The notes under the pieces are model-generated. The model searched no databases and was not told where the DNA came from. It saw only the letters and a program-made list of their open reading frames with translations. The position numbers and the translations under genes are program-made. From Sinorhizobium chiapasense (lineage in GTDB: Bacteria > Pseudomonadota > Alphaproteobacteria > Rhizobiales > Rhizobiaceae), in assembly GCF_036488675.1 (NCBI RefSeq), contig NZ_CP133148.1:2046001-2110000 (forward strand): DNA of 64,000 bases, given 5' to 3'. Positions 16,695 through 24,925 of this stretch are shown piece after piece. Each line of letters begins with the position of its first letter. The first letter of the stretch is position 1.

Positions 16695-19600
16695 TTTCCA
16701 GCGTCATCGCCTGGTCCGCCCGCAATCTGGTGCTGATCTTCGTGGGCGCCGCACTCTCGATCGCGGCGGGCATCTATGCCCTGCGCACGCTTCCGCTCGA
16801 CGCCATTCCGGACCTTTCCGACGTGCAGGTCATCGTCTACACGGATTATCCCGGCCAGGCACCGCAGGTCGTCGAGGACCAGGTCACCTATCCGCTGACG
16901 ACGTCGATGCTGACGGTGCCGCGATCGAGGGTCGTGCGCGGCTTCTCCTTCTTCGGCGTGTCCTTCGTCTACGTGATCTTCGAGGACGGGACCGATCCCT
17001 ACTGGGCGCGCAGCCGTGTCCTCGAATACCTGAACGCCGCCTCGAGCCGTCTTCCGGACGGCGTATCACCGAGCCTCGGGCCAGACGCGACCGGTGTCGG
17101 CTGGGTCTACCAGTACGCCCTGGTCGCCAAGGAACTGTCGCTTGCGGAACTCCGCTCGCTGCAGGACTGGGTCGTGCGCTTCGCGGCCTCGAAGTCCGAG
17201 GGTGTCGCCGAGGTCGCGAGCGTCGGCGGTTTCGTCAAGCAATATTCGGTTGTGGTCGATCCGGCACGGCTGAGAGCCCAGAACGTGACGCTGAAACAGG
17301 TCGCCGACGCGATCCGCGCCAGCAACCGCGACGTGGGCGGGCGCACGGTCGAAATTTCCGAATTCGAGTTCATGGTCCGCGGCAAGGGCTATCTGCAAAG
17401 CACCGCGGACATCGAGAACATCGTCCTTTTGACCGAGGGCGGCGCGCCGCTCCGGCTCGGCGATGTCGCCCGCGTCGAGACGGTTCCGGACGAGCGACGC
17501 GGGATCACAGAGCTCAACGGCGAAGGCGAGGTTGCCAGCGGCATCGTGTTGCAGGGCTTCGGCGCCAACGCGCTTTCGGTGATCGACAGCGCCAAGAAGA
17601 GCCTTGCCGCGATCAAGGAGAGCCTTCCCGCAGGCGCGGAAATCCTGCCCGTCTACGACCGCTCCGAGCTGATCGAGGCGGCGATCGAGACGCTGAAGGG
17701 AACGCTCGTCGAGGAGTCCATCGTCGTCGCGCTCGTGACGATCGCCTTCCTGCTCCATGTCCGCAGCGCCCTCGTCGCCATCATCATGCTGCCGATCGGC
17801 ATCCTGATTGCCTTCGTCGCGATGCGCGCGCTCGGCATCGGCGCCAACATCATGAGCCTTGGCGGCATCGCGATTGCCATCGGCGCGATGATCGACGCGG
17901 CGATCGTCATGATCGAGAACGCCCACAAGCACCTGGAGCGTGCCCCGCCCGATAAACCCCGCACCGAGGTCCTGATCAAGGCCGCGAGCGAGGTTGGTCC
18001 GGCGCTGTTCTTCAGCCTGCTGATCATCACCGTCTCGTTCCTGCCGATCTTCACGCTGGAGTCGCAGGAAGGCCGACTGTTCGGACCGCTTGCCTTCACC
18101 AAGACCTTCGCGATGGCGGCGGCAGCCCTTCTGTCGGTCACGCTCGTCCCTGCCCTGATGGTCGTATTCGTCCGCGGCCGGATCGTGCCGGAGCACAAAA
18201 ACCCGCTCAACCGGTTCCTGATCTGGATCTACCGGCCGCTCATCTCGGGTGTCTTGAAGGCGAAGACGCTGACGATCCTGCTGGCGATTGCGGCCCTTGC
18301 CGCAACGGTCTGGCCGGCGCGCCAGATCGGCAGCGAATTCATGCCGAGCCTCAACGAAGGCACGCTGATGTACATGCCGACGACCTTGCCCGGTCTGTCT
18401 GTCACGAAGGCGGCCGAGCTGATGCAGACGCAGGACCGCATCATCAAGTCGTTCCCCGAGGTCGAGACGGTCTTCGGCAAGGCTGGAAGGGCGCTGACCG
18501 CCACCGACCCCGCACCGACGGAGATGTTCGAGACGATCATCACGCTCAAGCCGAAGTCCGAATGGCGGCCGGGCGTCACGATCGACAGCCTCAAGCAGGA
18601 GATGGACGCGGCACTGCAATTCCCCGGCGTCTCCAATGCCTGGACCATGCCGATCCGCGCCCGCATCGACATGCTGTCGACCGGTATCCGCACGCCCGTC
18701 GGCGTCAAGGTCTTCGGGACCGACTTCAAGGAAATGGAACGGATCGCCCGCGATGTCGAGACCGTGCTGAAGACGATCCCCGGCACGTCGAGCGCCTATG
18801 CCGAGCGCGTGATCGGCGGCTACTATCTCGATATCGTGCCGGACCGGCTGGCGCTCGGACGATACGGGCTTAGCGTCGATGACGTACAAGACGTGATCGG
18901 CACGGCGCTCGGGTCCGAGGTGGTCACATCGACGGTCGAGGGCCGCGAACGCTACGGCGTCGCCGTGCGCTATCCCCGGGCCTTCCGGAGCGATCCGCAA
19001 TCGATCGCCCGCGACGTCCAGGTCTCGCTTCCGGGCGGCGGCAGCGTGCCGCTCGGCGAGGTGGCCGCGGTGAAGCTTTCGCGCGGTGCGACGACGATCC
19101 GCACCGAGAACGGGCAGCTCGTCGTCTACGTCTTCGTCGATATCGCCGGTCGCGATCTCGGCGGCTACGTCGCCGAAGCCAAGGAAGCCGTCGCCAAAAG
19201 CGTGGAGACGCCCGCCGGCTATTCGGTCGCCTGGAGCGGCCAGTACGAATATCTGGAACGGGCAAAGGCGCGGCTGGCGATCGTCGTGCCGCTGACGCTG
19301 GCGCTGATCTTCCTGCTGCTCTACCTGAACTTCAAGCGGCTCACCGAAACGCTGATCGTCATGCTGTCGCTGCCCTTCGCGCTGGTCGGCGGCATCTGGC
19401 TCATGTGGTGGCTTGGCTTCAATGCCTCGGTTGCCGTGGTCGTCGGCTTCATCGCCCTTGCCGGGGTCGCGGCCGAAACCGGCGTGATCATGCTGATCTA
19501 TCTCGACCAGGCATTGAGAGAGCAGCGCGAGGCATGTGCGGCCGCGGGGCGCGCCTTCACGAGAGCCGACCTGCACGAAGCGATCATGGTCGGGGCGGTC

Positions 19601-19867
19601 GAGCGCGTCCGGCCCAAGATGATGACCGTCGTCGCGATCATGGCCGGCCTGGTCCCGATCCTCTGGAGCACGGGAACCGGATCGGAAATCATGCAGCGGA
19701 TCGCGGTGCCGATGATCGGCGGCATGATCTCGTCGACCGTGCTTACGCTCGCGGTGATCCCCGCCATCTACGGGCTCGTCAAGGGCTGGCGGCTGTCGGA
19801 AAATTCCGGCAGCCAACCGGCCGCCACCGGGCTCGAACCGGCGCCTCTGAAGGAGGCGGCCGAATGA
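16691..19867 (+). CDS. CusA/CzcA family heavy-metal RND efflux pump
   Basis: 1058 residues, full length for the HME-RND group. The proton-relay helix GGIAIAIGAMIDAAIVMIENAHKHLE is near residue 395-420. Two periplasmic segments match CusA metal-site regions: NEGTLMYMPTTLPG (~555) and RARIDMLSTGIRTPVGVKV (~655). Their Met residues favour Cu+/Ag+ over the divalent ions of CzcA (established for E. coli CusA, applied here by similarity). It is a proton-driven inner-membrane trimer. Upstream lie the adaptor and a FixH-like gene. No outer-membrane CusC homologue is in the island, so a channel encoded elsewhere would be needed. Confidence 0.94.
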   Translation: MISSVIAWSARNLVLIFVGAALSIAAGIYALRTLPLDAIPDLSDVQVIVYTDYPGQAPQVVEDQVTYPLTTSMLTVPRSRVVRGFSFFGVSFVYVIFEDGTDPYWARSRVLEYLNAASSRLPDGVSPSLGPDATGVGWVYQYALVAKELSLAELRSLQDWVVRFAASKSEGVAEVASVGGFVKQYSVVVDPARLRAQNVTLKQVADAIRASNRDVGGRTVEISEFEFMVRGKGYLQSTADIENIVLLTEGGAPLRLGDVARVETVPDERRGITELNGEGEVASGIVLQGFGANALSVIDSAKKSLAAIKESLPAGAEILPVYDRSELIEAAIETLKGTLVEESIVVALVTIAFLLHVRSALVAIIMLPIGILIAFVAMRALGIGANIMSLGGIAIAIGAMIDAAIVMIENAHKHLERAPPDKPRTEVLIKAASEVGPALFFSLLIITVSFLPIFTLESQEGRLFGPLAFTKTFAMAAAALLSVTLVPALMVVFVRGRIVPEHKNPLNRFLIWIYRPLISGVLKAKTLTILLAIAALAATVWPARQIGSEFMPSLNEGTLMYMPTTLPGLSVTKAAELMQTQDRIIKSFPEVETVFGKAGRALTATDPAPTEMFETIITLKPKSEWRPGVTIDSLKQEMDAALQFPGVSNAWTMPIRARIDMLSTGIRTPVGVKVFGTDFKEMERIARDVETVLKTIPGTSSAYAERVIGGYYLDIVPDRLALGRYGLSVDDVQDVIGTALGSEVVTSTVEGRERYGVAVRYPRAFRSDPQSIARDVQVSLPGGGSVPLGEVAAVKLSRGATTIRTENGQLVVYVFVDIAGRDLGGYVAEAKEAVAKSVETPAGYSVAWSGQYEYLERAKARLAIVVPLTLALIFLLLYLNFKRLTETLIVMLSLPFALVGGIWLMWWLGFNASVAVVVGFIALAGVAAETGVIMLIYLDQALREQREACAAAGRAFTRADLHEAIMVGAVERVRPKMMTVVAIMAGLVPILWSTGTGSEIMQRIAVPMIGGMISSTVLTLAVIPAIYGLVKGWRLSENSGSQPAATGLEPAPLKEAAE

Positions 19868-19879
19868 AGGGAGAATGCC

Positions 19880-19999
19880 ATGATGAACGATATGATGGGC
19901 AGCGGCATGATGTGGGGCATGGGGGGCATCGGCATCCTCGCGCTTCTGGTCATCGCCCTCGTTATTGCCGCCCTGATCAAGTATCTGTTTTTCCGATGA
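19880..19999 (+). CDS. 39-residue Met-rich single-pass membrane peptide
   Basis: From ATG 19880 with AGGGAGAAT upstream: MMNDMMGSGMMWGMGGIGIL and then ALLVIALVIAALIKYLFFR, ending at TGA 19997. The first 15 residues hold seven Met, followed by one transmembrane helix and a basic tail. It lies 12 bases after cusA. Similar tiny Met-rich membrane proteins accompany copper genes in other bacteria but are often not annotated. Copper chelation or stabilisation of the pump are possible roles (inference). Confidence 0.7.
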   Translation: MMNDMMGSGMMWGMGGIGILALLVIALVIAALIKYLFFR

Positions 20000-20099
20000 T
20001 ACGTCACCGCGCGCAGGATAACGCACTGTTGACGGCGCGGGCCGCCGGATGGACGCATCCAGGCTTGTATTCGCGGACGTTCGGCGCGATTCTTTCGTC

Positions 20100-20456
20100 A
20101 TGAAGCACAGGTCGGTCCGACAGCTTGTTCTTTTGCTCCTCGCGATCTTCGTCGCCGCGGGGATGGGCCTGTCGGTCGCCCAGGCGAGCGGCATGGCCGC
20201 CAGGATGGCGACGATGTCCGACATGGCCACGCCTGATCACGGTGACTGCCAGCACTGCCCTGACCAGCCCGAAAACAGTATGAAGGCTATGGCCTGCGGC
20301 AATGTCTGTGCCGCCCCCGTCTTGGCGCCGCTTCCCCTTGCGGCAGTGGTGCCGGACGGCGAGAAACCGGCTTCCGCCGTCGCCCGCGACCTGTTTCTCG
20401 ACGGCACGCCCCCGCCCCCCGATCCAGACCCACCACGAACCTCCGACATCGGCTGA
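20100..20456 (+). CDS. Small secreted Cys/Met-rich protein, second copper-island paralogue
   Basis: 118 residues from ATG 20100; an in-frame ATG at 20049 is also possible, and neither has a strong ribosome site. The signal peptide RQLVLLLLAIFVAAGMGLSVAQA is followed by MAARMATMSDMATPDHGDCQ, then HCPDQPENSMKAMACGNVCAAP, and a Pro-rich tail. The Met patch, C-x2-C-P-x-Q and C-G-x2-C order match the protein at 14346. It sits between the pump and the multicopper oxidase. The role is unknown. Periplasmic Cu+ binding is inferred. Confidence 0.62.
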   Translation: MKHRSVRQLVLLLLAIFVAAGMGLSVAQASGMAARMATMSDMATPDHGDCQHCPDQPENSMKAMACGNVCAAPVLAPLPLAAVVPDGEKPASAVARDLFLDGTPPPPDPDPPRTSDIG

Positions 20457-20552
20457 TCTCCGGCTGTCGCGTCAAGCAAGCCGGGGAAGGAACATCCGCG
20501 CCGGTTTTTCACCGACGTGCTCTATCATCCACGATGATCGGAAGGAACGAAT

Positions 20553-22025
20553 GTGAATAGCATCTTCAATAGCCGTGTGTCGCGGCGGGCCTTGCTTAAG
20601 GCCGGCACGGGCCTTCTGCTTGCGAGCGCGCTGCCGCCTTTCGCGGTGCGCGCCGCCGCGTCGGGCGAATATCGGATCGTCGCGACACCGGCCCGTGCGC
20701 GGCTTACCGGCGACGGTCGCCCGCAAACGGATGTCTGGACCTATGACGGCAAAGTGCCCGGCTCGCTCGTCAGGCTTCGCCAAGGCGAACCGGCGCGCCT
20801 CGTGGTCGAAAACCGCCTCGATCAGGAAACCACGGTCCATTGGCACGGCATAAGGCTTCCCATTGCCATGGACGGGGTGCCGGGCCTGACGCAGCCACCG
20901 ATCAGGCCGGGTGAAAGCTTCGTCTACGAGTTCACGCCGCCTGACGCCGGCACCTTCTGGTATCACCCGCACGCCAACAGCCTGGAGCAGCTTGGCCGCG
21001 GCCTCGCTGGAGCGCTGATCGTCGAGGAACGCGAGCCTCCCGCGGTGGATCGTGACCTTCTCTGGGTGGTTTCCGACTGGCGATTGACCGACGGCGCCCG
21101 CATTGCTGCGGGCTTCGGGAACGGCATGGAGGCGGCGATGTCCGGCCGGGTCGGCAACACCGTGACCCTCAACGGCCGCGTTTCCGAGGCGGAGCCCTTC
21201 CGCGCCGGCGAACGCGTCCGCCTGCGCCTCGTCAACACCTCGCTTGCAAGGATCATGGCGCTGCGCTTCGAGGGACACCGCCCGGTGATCGTCGCCATCG
21301 ACGGCCAGCCCTCGGATCCGCACGAGCCCGAGGGAGGCCGCATCCTTCTCGGCCCGGCCATGCGCGTCGATCTGATGCTCGACATGCGGGGCGAGCCCGG
21401 AAAGCGCTACGACGTCATCGACGATTTCTATGACGGCCTGTCCTACCGGCTGACTGAGCTCGCCTATGATGAGAAGGCTCCCATGCGCGAGCATCCTCTC
21501 GACGCGCTACTCGCCCTGCCCCGCAATCCCTTGCCGGAGCCCGACCTTGCCTCCGCCGAACGCCACGCGCTGAAGCTTCAGGGCGGCATGATGAGCATGG
21601 GCGGCACGTCGGACATGGGCGGCATGATGGGGGGCGGCATGATGGGCGGCGGCATGATGGGAACGGGCCAGATGGGCATGGAGACGCGAGCGGCGTGGGC
21701 GATCAACGGCCTGTCGATGACCGGCGACGGCCACGCCGGCATGGAGCCGGCACTGACGTTCAAGCGTGGACGCAGCATCACCCTGACGCTCAGCAACGCG
21801 ACCGCCTGGTGGCATCCGATGCATTTCCACGGCCACAGCATGCGGGTGCTGACCCGCAACGGCAAGCCCGTGCCGCACCGTCAATGGCAGGACACCGTGC
21901 TGATGGCACCGAAGGATGTCGTCGAGGTCGCCTTCGTCGCCGACAATCCCGGCGACTGGATGCTGCACTGCCACGTCACCGATCACCAGATGGCCGGTCT
22001 GATGACCGTGCTGCGTGTCGCCTGA
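20553..22025 (+). CDS. Multicopper oxidase with Met-rich insert
   Basis: 490 residues from GTG 20553, preceded by GGAAGGAA. A twin-arginine-like leader (SRRALLKAGTGLLLASALPP) indicates export of the folded enzyme. The copper sites are complete: HWHGIR (~95) and WYHPH (~135) in cupredoxin domain 1, and HPMHFHGHSM (~425) and LHCHVTDHQMAGLM (~470) in the last domain; the final Met is the type 1 axial ligand. A Met/Gly-rich insert at ~347-370 (GGMMGGGMMGGGMMG) resembles the CueO-type Cu+ relay. It probably oxidises Cu+ to Cu2+ in the periplasm. A DUF411 gene follows after 32 bases. Confidence 0.92.
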   Translation: MNSIFNSRVSRRALLKAGTGLLLASALPPFAVRAAASGEYRIVATPARARLTGDGRPQTDVWTYDGKVPGSLVRLRQGEPARLVVENRLDQETTVHWHGIRLPIAMDGVPGLTQPPIRPGESFVYEFTPPDAGTFWYHPHANSLEQLGRGLAGALIVEEREPPAVDRDLLWVVSDWRLTDGARIAAGFGNGMEAAMSGRVGNTVTLNGRVSEAEPFRAGERVRLRLVNTSLARIMALRFEGHRPVIVAIDGQPSDPHEPEGGRILLGPAMRVDLMLDMRGEPGKRYDVIDDFYDGLSYRLTELAYDEKAPMREHPLDALLALPRNPLPEPDLASAERHALKLQGGMMSMGGTSDMGGMMGGGMMGGGMMGTGQMGMETRAAWAINGLSMTGDGHAGMEPALTFKRGRSITLTLSNATAWWHPMHFHGHSMRVLTRNGKPVPHRQWQDTVLMAPKDVVEVAFVADNPGDWMLHCHVTDHQMAGLMTVLRVA

Positions 22026-22057
22026 TGCAAACAGAACTTACCCAAAGGAGAACTGAA

Positions 22058-22498
22058 ATGAACCGCATGATCAGCCTCATGAGCCTCACCGCTCTCGTCG
22101 CCTTCGCCACGCCGGCGCTCGCCCAGTCGCTGGAGGCGACACTCTACAAGAACCCGCAATGCGGCTGCTGCGAGGGCTATGCCGCCTATCTGCGCGACAA
22201 TGGCTTCAAGGTCGACGTGAAGCCGACAAATGACCTTCTCGAGATCAGCCACAAGGCAGGCGTGCCGGAAGGGATGGAGGGCTGCCACACGATGTTCATC
22301 GACGGTTACGTGGTCGACGGACACGTGCCTGTGAACGTCGTCCGCAAGCTCCTGAAGGATCGGCCCCCGATCGCCGGCATCACCCTGCCGGGCATGCCGA
22401 TGGGTTCGCCGGGAATGGCCGGGACGAAAACCGAGAAGTTCGTCATCTACACCGTGCCCAAGGACGGCAAGGCACCGGAGGTCTACGCGACCGAATGA
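22058..22498 (+). CDS. DUF411 family periplasmic copper-associated protein
   Basis: 146 residues from ATG 22058, with AAAGGAGAA upstream. A signal peptide (MSLTALVAFATPALAQS) is followed by the defining YKNPQCGCCEGYAAYLRDNGF, with a Cys pair in a thioredoxin-like fold, then EGCHTMFIDGYVVDGHVP and a Met-containing loop (LPGMPMGSPGMAG). DUF411 proteins recur in Cu/Ag resistance operons and are thought to bind metal, but their reaction is not firmly established. It overlaps the TlpA-like gene by 4 bases. Confidence 0.9.
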   Translation: MNRMISLMSLTALVAFATPALAQSLEATLYKNPQCGCCEGYAAYLRDNGFKVDVKPTNDLLEISHKAGVPEGMEGCHTMFIDGYVVDGHVPVNVVRKLLKDRPPIAGITLPGMPMGSPGMAGTKTEKFVIYTVPKDGKAPEVYATE

Positions 22499-23127
22499 CG
22501 ATGATGGCCCGCATTTTCAACCGATCCGACGCGTCCGCCCCGCGCCGCCGGCTGCTGCTTCTGCTGGTGGCCGTCGGCTTCGGCGGTCTCGCGGGCACAT
22601 TCATGTTCCGCGCCGCCCCCGTCGGCCCGGCGCTTGAGGGTGTTCCAAAGGGCTTCGTGCTCAGCGATGTCCCGAGACCCGTGCCGGAGGTCCAATTCAC
22701 CGACGGCGAAGGACGGCCGCACACGCTTGCGGATTTCCGCGGCAAGGTCGTGTTGCTCAACGTGTGGGCAACCTGGTGCCTGCCATGCCGCAAGGAGATG
22801 CCGACGCTCGATCGGCTGCAGGCGGCGCTGGGCGGCCAAAACTTCGAGGTCGTGGCTCTCTCGATCGACCGCCAGGGAGCGGAGGCCGTGAGGACGTTCT
22901 ATTCGGAGATCGGCGTGCGGAACCTCGCCTTGCACGTCGATGCCAGCGGTCGGGCGCTGTCCGCCCTCGCGGCGTTGGGCTTGCCGACGACGATACTGAT
23001 CGACGCCGAGGGACGCGAGCTTCGCCGCCTGATGGGACCCGCCGAATGGGATGCGCCGGACATGGTCGCCTTCCTCAAATCGATCGTCGAAGCGCAGCGC
23101 CTGGCCGCGCCTCGCAAAAAGGAGTAA
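22495..23127 (+). CDS. TlpA-family thioredoxin-like disulfide reductase
   Basis: 210 residues. An N-terminal anchor (LLLLLVAVGFGGLAGTFMF, ~18-36) is followed by a thioredoxin fold (FRGKVVLLNVWATWCLPCRKEMPTLDRL) with the WCLPC active site near residue 98, and GLPTTILIDAEGRE near 165. It faces the periplasm and would keep Cys ligands of copper proteins or SCO reduced. Its start overlaps the DUF411 stop (ATGA). Copper-island context supports a metallochaperone-maintenance role (inference). Confidence 0.88.
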   Translation: MTMMARIFNRSDASAPRRRLLLLLVAVGFGGLAGTFMFRAAPVGPALEGVPKGFVLSDVPRPVPEVQFTDGEGRPHTLADFRGKVVLLNVWATWCLPCRKEMPTLDRLQAALGGQNFEVVALSIDRQGAEAVRTFYSEIGVRNLALHVDASGRALSALAALGLPTTILIDAEGRELRRLMGPAEWDAPDMVAFLKSIVEAQRLAAPRKKE

Positions 23128-23132
23128 TCGCC

Positions 23133-23498
23133 ATGGACACACCCCATTCAACAGATGCATATTCCCGCGCACCCTCACTGCCTTTCGCCGACAGGCTGCC
23201 GCCGTGGCAGCGGGGCCGCCGAGGCCTCATCATGCTGGGCGCTCTCGTGCTGGGCCTCGGTGCGGTCCTCAACTGGAGCTGGCTAACCGCCGCCGGTGCC
23301 GCGCCGCTGCTGCTGAGCATCGCTGCCTGCGTCGCCATGTGCGCGCTCGGGCTTTGCATGAACCGCATGATGGGCTCTCCGAACAGTGCGTCATCGACCG
23401 TTCCTCCGGAGAGCGACGCAACCACCGGCGCGCTCGATATGCCGAGGTCGTGCTGTTCGTCCAGACAGTGCGACGAGACGACAGCCGTTCACAGGTGA
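23133..23498 (+). CDS. Two-helix membrane protein with Cys-rich ends, unknown function
   Basis: 121 residues from ATG 23133, with AAAGGAG 7 bases upstream. A cytoplasmic N-terminus is followed by a helix (LIMLGALVLGLGAVLNWSWL) and a second (APLLLSIAACVAMCALGLCMNRMM) that ends with three Cys. A polar tail holds a Cys cluster (RSCCSSRQCDE). I recognise no named domain, although similar proteins occur in copper and mercury loci. The intramembrane C-x3-C-x4-C series could bind Cu+ (inference). It lies 5 bases after the TlpA gene and 4 before SCO. Confidence 0.65.
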   Translation: MDTPHSTDAYSRAPSLPFADRLPPWQRGRRGLIMLGALVLGLGAVLNWSWLTAAGAAPLLLSIAACVAMCALGLCMNRMMGSPNSASSTVPPESDATTGALDMPRSCCSSRQCDETTAVHR

Positions 23499-23502
23499 CC
23501 CC

Positions 23503-24195
23503 ATGCGCGTCTTGCAGTTCGTAACGTTCGTTTTCACGATGCTCGCCGCGATCGCACCTGCGCTGGCGCACTCGCTCGAGGAGGTCGATCAGGACCTCCG
23601 CGACAAGGAGCAGTATTTCCAGCCCGTGGACAGCGGTGCGCCCGCCTTCACCTTGCAGGACGCGGCGGGCCGCACCGTCGGCCTCGGGGACCTCCGCGGC
23701 AAGGTCGTCGTCCTCAATTTCGTCTACACCAACTGTCCGGACGTCTGCCCGCTGCACGCCGAGCGGATCGCCGAGATTCAGAAGATGATCAACCAGACGC
23801 CGATGAAGGAGATAGTGGAGTTCGTCACCATCACCACCAACCCGAAGCATGATACGGGGGCCGTGCTCCGGGACTACGGCGAGGCGCACGGCCTCGATCC
23901 CGTAAACTGGGTCTTCCTGACCTCTTCGCCTGACAAGCCCGAGGACGCGACGCGCAGGATCGCCGAGGCCTACGGCCTCAAGTTCACCGGAGGCGAGGAC
24001 GGCATGCAGATGCACGGGATCGTCACCCACGTGATCGACCAGGACGGCCGCCTCCGCGCCCGTTTTCACGGGCTGAAGTTCGAACCCGTCAACCTCGTCG
24101 TCTTCGTCAACGCCCTGACAAACCGGCCCCAGAAGCCGCACCCGCACGCGCAGCCCGGCTTCTGGGACAAGCTCAAAGGATCGCTGCCATGGTAG
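23503..24195 (+). CDS. SCO1/SenC family copper chaperone
   Basis: 230 residues from ATG 23503. A signal peptide (FVTFVFTMLAAIAPALA) is followed by a thioredoxin-like fold with the copper-binding motif YTNCPDVCPLH near residue 80 and the His ligand in GIVTHVIDQDGRLR near 177. SCO proteins insert or reduce copper at cytochrome oxidase CuA, or act in copper and thiol homeostasis. The C-terminal HPHAQPGFWDKLKGSLPW is slightly extended. It is the last clearly typical gene of the copper operon and runs straight into the GDCCVxC reading frame. Confidence 0.9.
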   Translation: MRVLQFVTFVFTMLAAIAPALAHSLEEVDQDLRDKEQYFQPVDSGAPAFTLQDAAGRTVGLGDLRGKVVVLNFVYTNCPDVCPLHAERIAEIQKMINQTPMKEIVEFVTITTNPKHDTGAVLRDYGEAHGLDPVNWVFLTSSPDKPEDATRRIAEAYGLKFTGGEDGMQMHGIVTHVIDQDGRLRARFHGLKFEPVNLVVFVNALTNRPQKPHPHAQPGFWDKLKGSLPW

Positions 24196-24384
24196 CTGCT
24201 GACCTGTCCCCATTGCGGTTTCGGCCGGCGGGAGACCATGCCGACCGATGCCTGCCAGTTCTACTATGAGTGTACCAACTGCAGGACACTGCTGCGTCCC
24301 CGCCCCGGGGACTGCTGCGTGTTCTGTTCGTTCGGTTCGGTGAAGTGTCCCCCGGCACAACAGCAGCTTCGATGCTGCGAGTAG
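24196..24384 (+). CDS. GDCCVxC-type Cys-rich small protein, 5' end unclear
   Basis: The frame that opens directly after the SCO stop encodes LLTCPHCGFGRRETMPTDAC, then QFYYECTNCRTLLRPRPGDC and CVFCSFGSVKCPPAQQ, ending at TAG 24382. The C-P-H-C, C-T-N-C and GDCCVFC pairs match the GDCCVxC family found beside mercury and copper genes, probably a zinc-ribbon-like metal binder. There is no in-frame ATG before 24238. The ATG at 24189, which has AAAGGA, is out of frame by one base. Either an internal start at 24238 gives 48 residues, or the 5' end carries a single-base frameshift. Confidence 0.7.
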   Translation: MLTCPHCGFGRRETMPTDACQFYYECTNCRTLLRPRPGDCCVFCSFGSVKCPPAQQQLRCCE

Positions 24385-24429
24385 GTTTTGCGGGGTCACC
24401 GCTGGACCAACTCCAGAGGAGAAGCCCTG

Positions 24430-24807
24430 CTACACCGCAAACCGAAGGAGTCTTCTGCTTCCATAGAGCGCCCATCCAAGGCAATGGCCGAGGAAGCAGA
24501 TCGTCAGGACCATATAGGTGAGCATCACCACCGTGACCATCGTGCCGGCATCAAGCCTGTCGAAGGGTGACAGCTGATGAAGCAGGTTGGCCCACCAGCC
24601 AAAATTCAGGCTCCATCGGCAGGCAGCCTCGTCACATGCGTTTGCAATGAAAGGCAGGCTCACGGCCGACCAGGCGAGGAAAATGAAGCCGGAGCTTTTC
24701 CAGTTGTAGCTGCGGCTGCGTAGCAGCCTGTGCACCTGTCGTCCCTTGGCAATAGTCAGGACAATGAAGGCCAGTATATAAAGCAATATCCACATCTCAC
24801 CGCTCAA
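24430..24807 (-). CDS. Hypothetical four-helix membrane protein
   Basis: 125 residues reading from TTG 24807 (AAGGTAAG 3 bases upstream) or from ATG 24795. Hydrophobic stretches are WILLYILAFIVLTIA, GFIFLAWSAVSLPFIANA, TMVTVVMLTYMVLTICFLGHCLGWALY and a weaker one between. No known family was recognised. It is convergent with the copper operon, ending 45 bases after the GDCCVxC frame, and no link to copper is shown. GC content is a little lower than in neighbours. Confidence 0.6.
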   Translation of the reverse strand: MSGEMWILLYILAFIVLTIAKGRQVHRLLRSRSYNWKSSGFIFLAWSAVSLPFIANACDEAACRWSLNFGWWANLLHQLSPFDRLDAGTMVTVVMLTYMVLTICFLGHCLGWALYGSRRLLRFAV

Positions 24808-24925
24808 TGCTTACCTTTGAAAGCTTCATTGTTAGCAGAGAGATGTTGCTGCGGGGTTCAATCGATAAGTAAATAATTTATGACAAAGCTTGTTCGCATA
24901 GGCCCGAGACCGGTACGGGTCTCCG

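Noticed and set aside
17066..20230. A 1054-codon open frame on the reverse strand opposite the CusA gene
   Set aside because: It is antisense to a full-length, motif-complete RND pump. Its composition (Asp/Arg/His-rich, no domains) is that of a GC-rich shadow frame.
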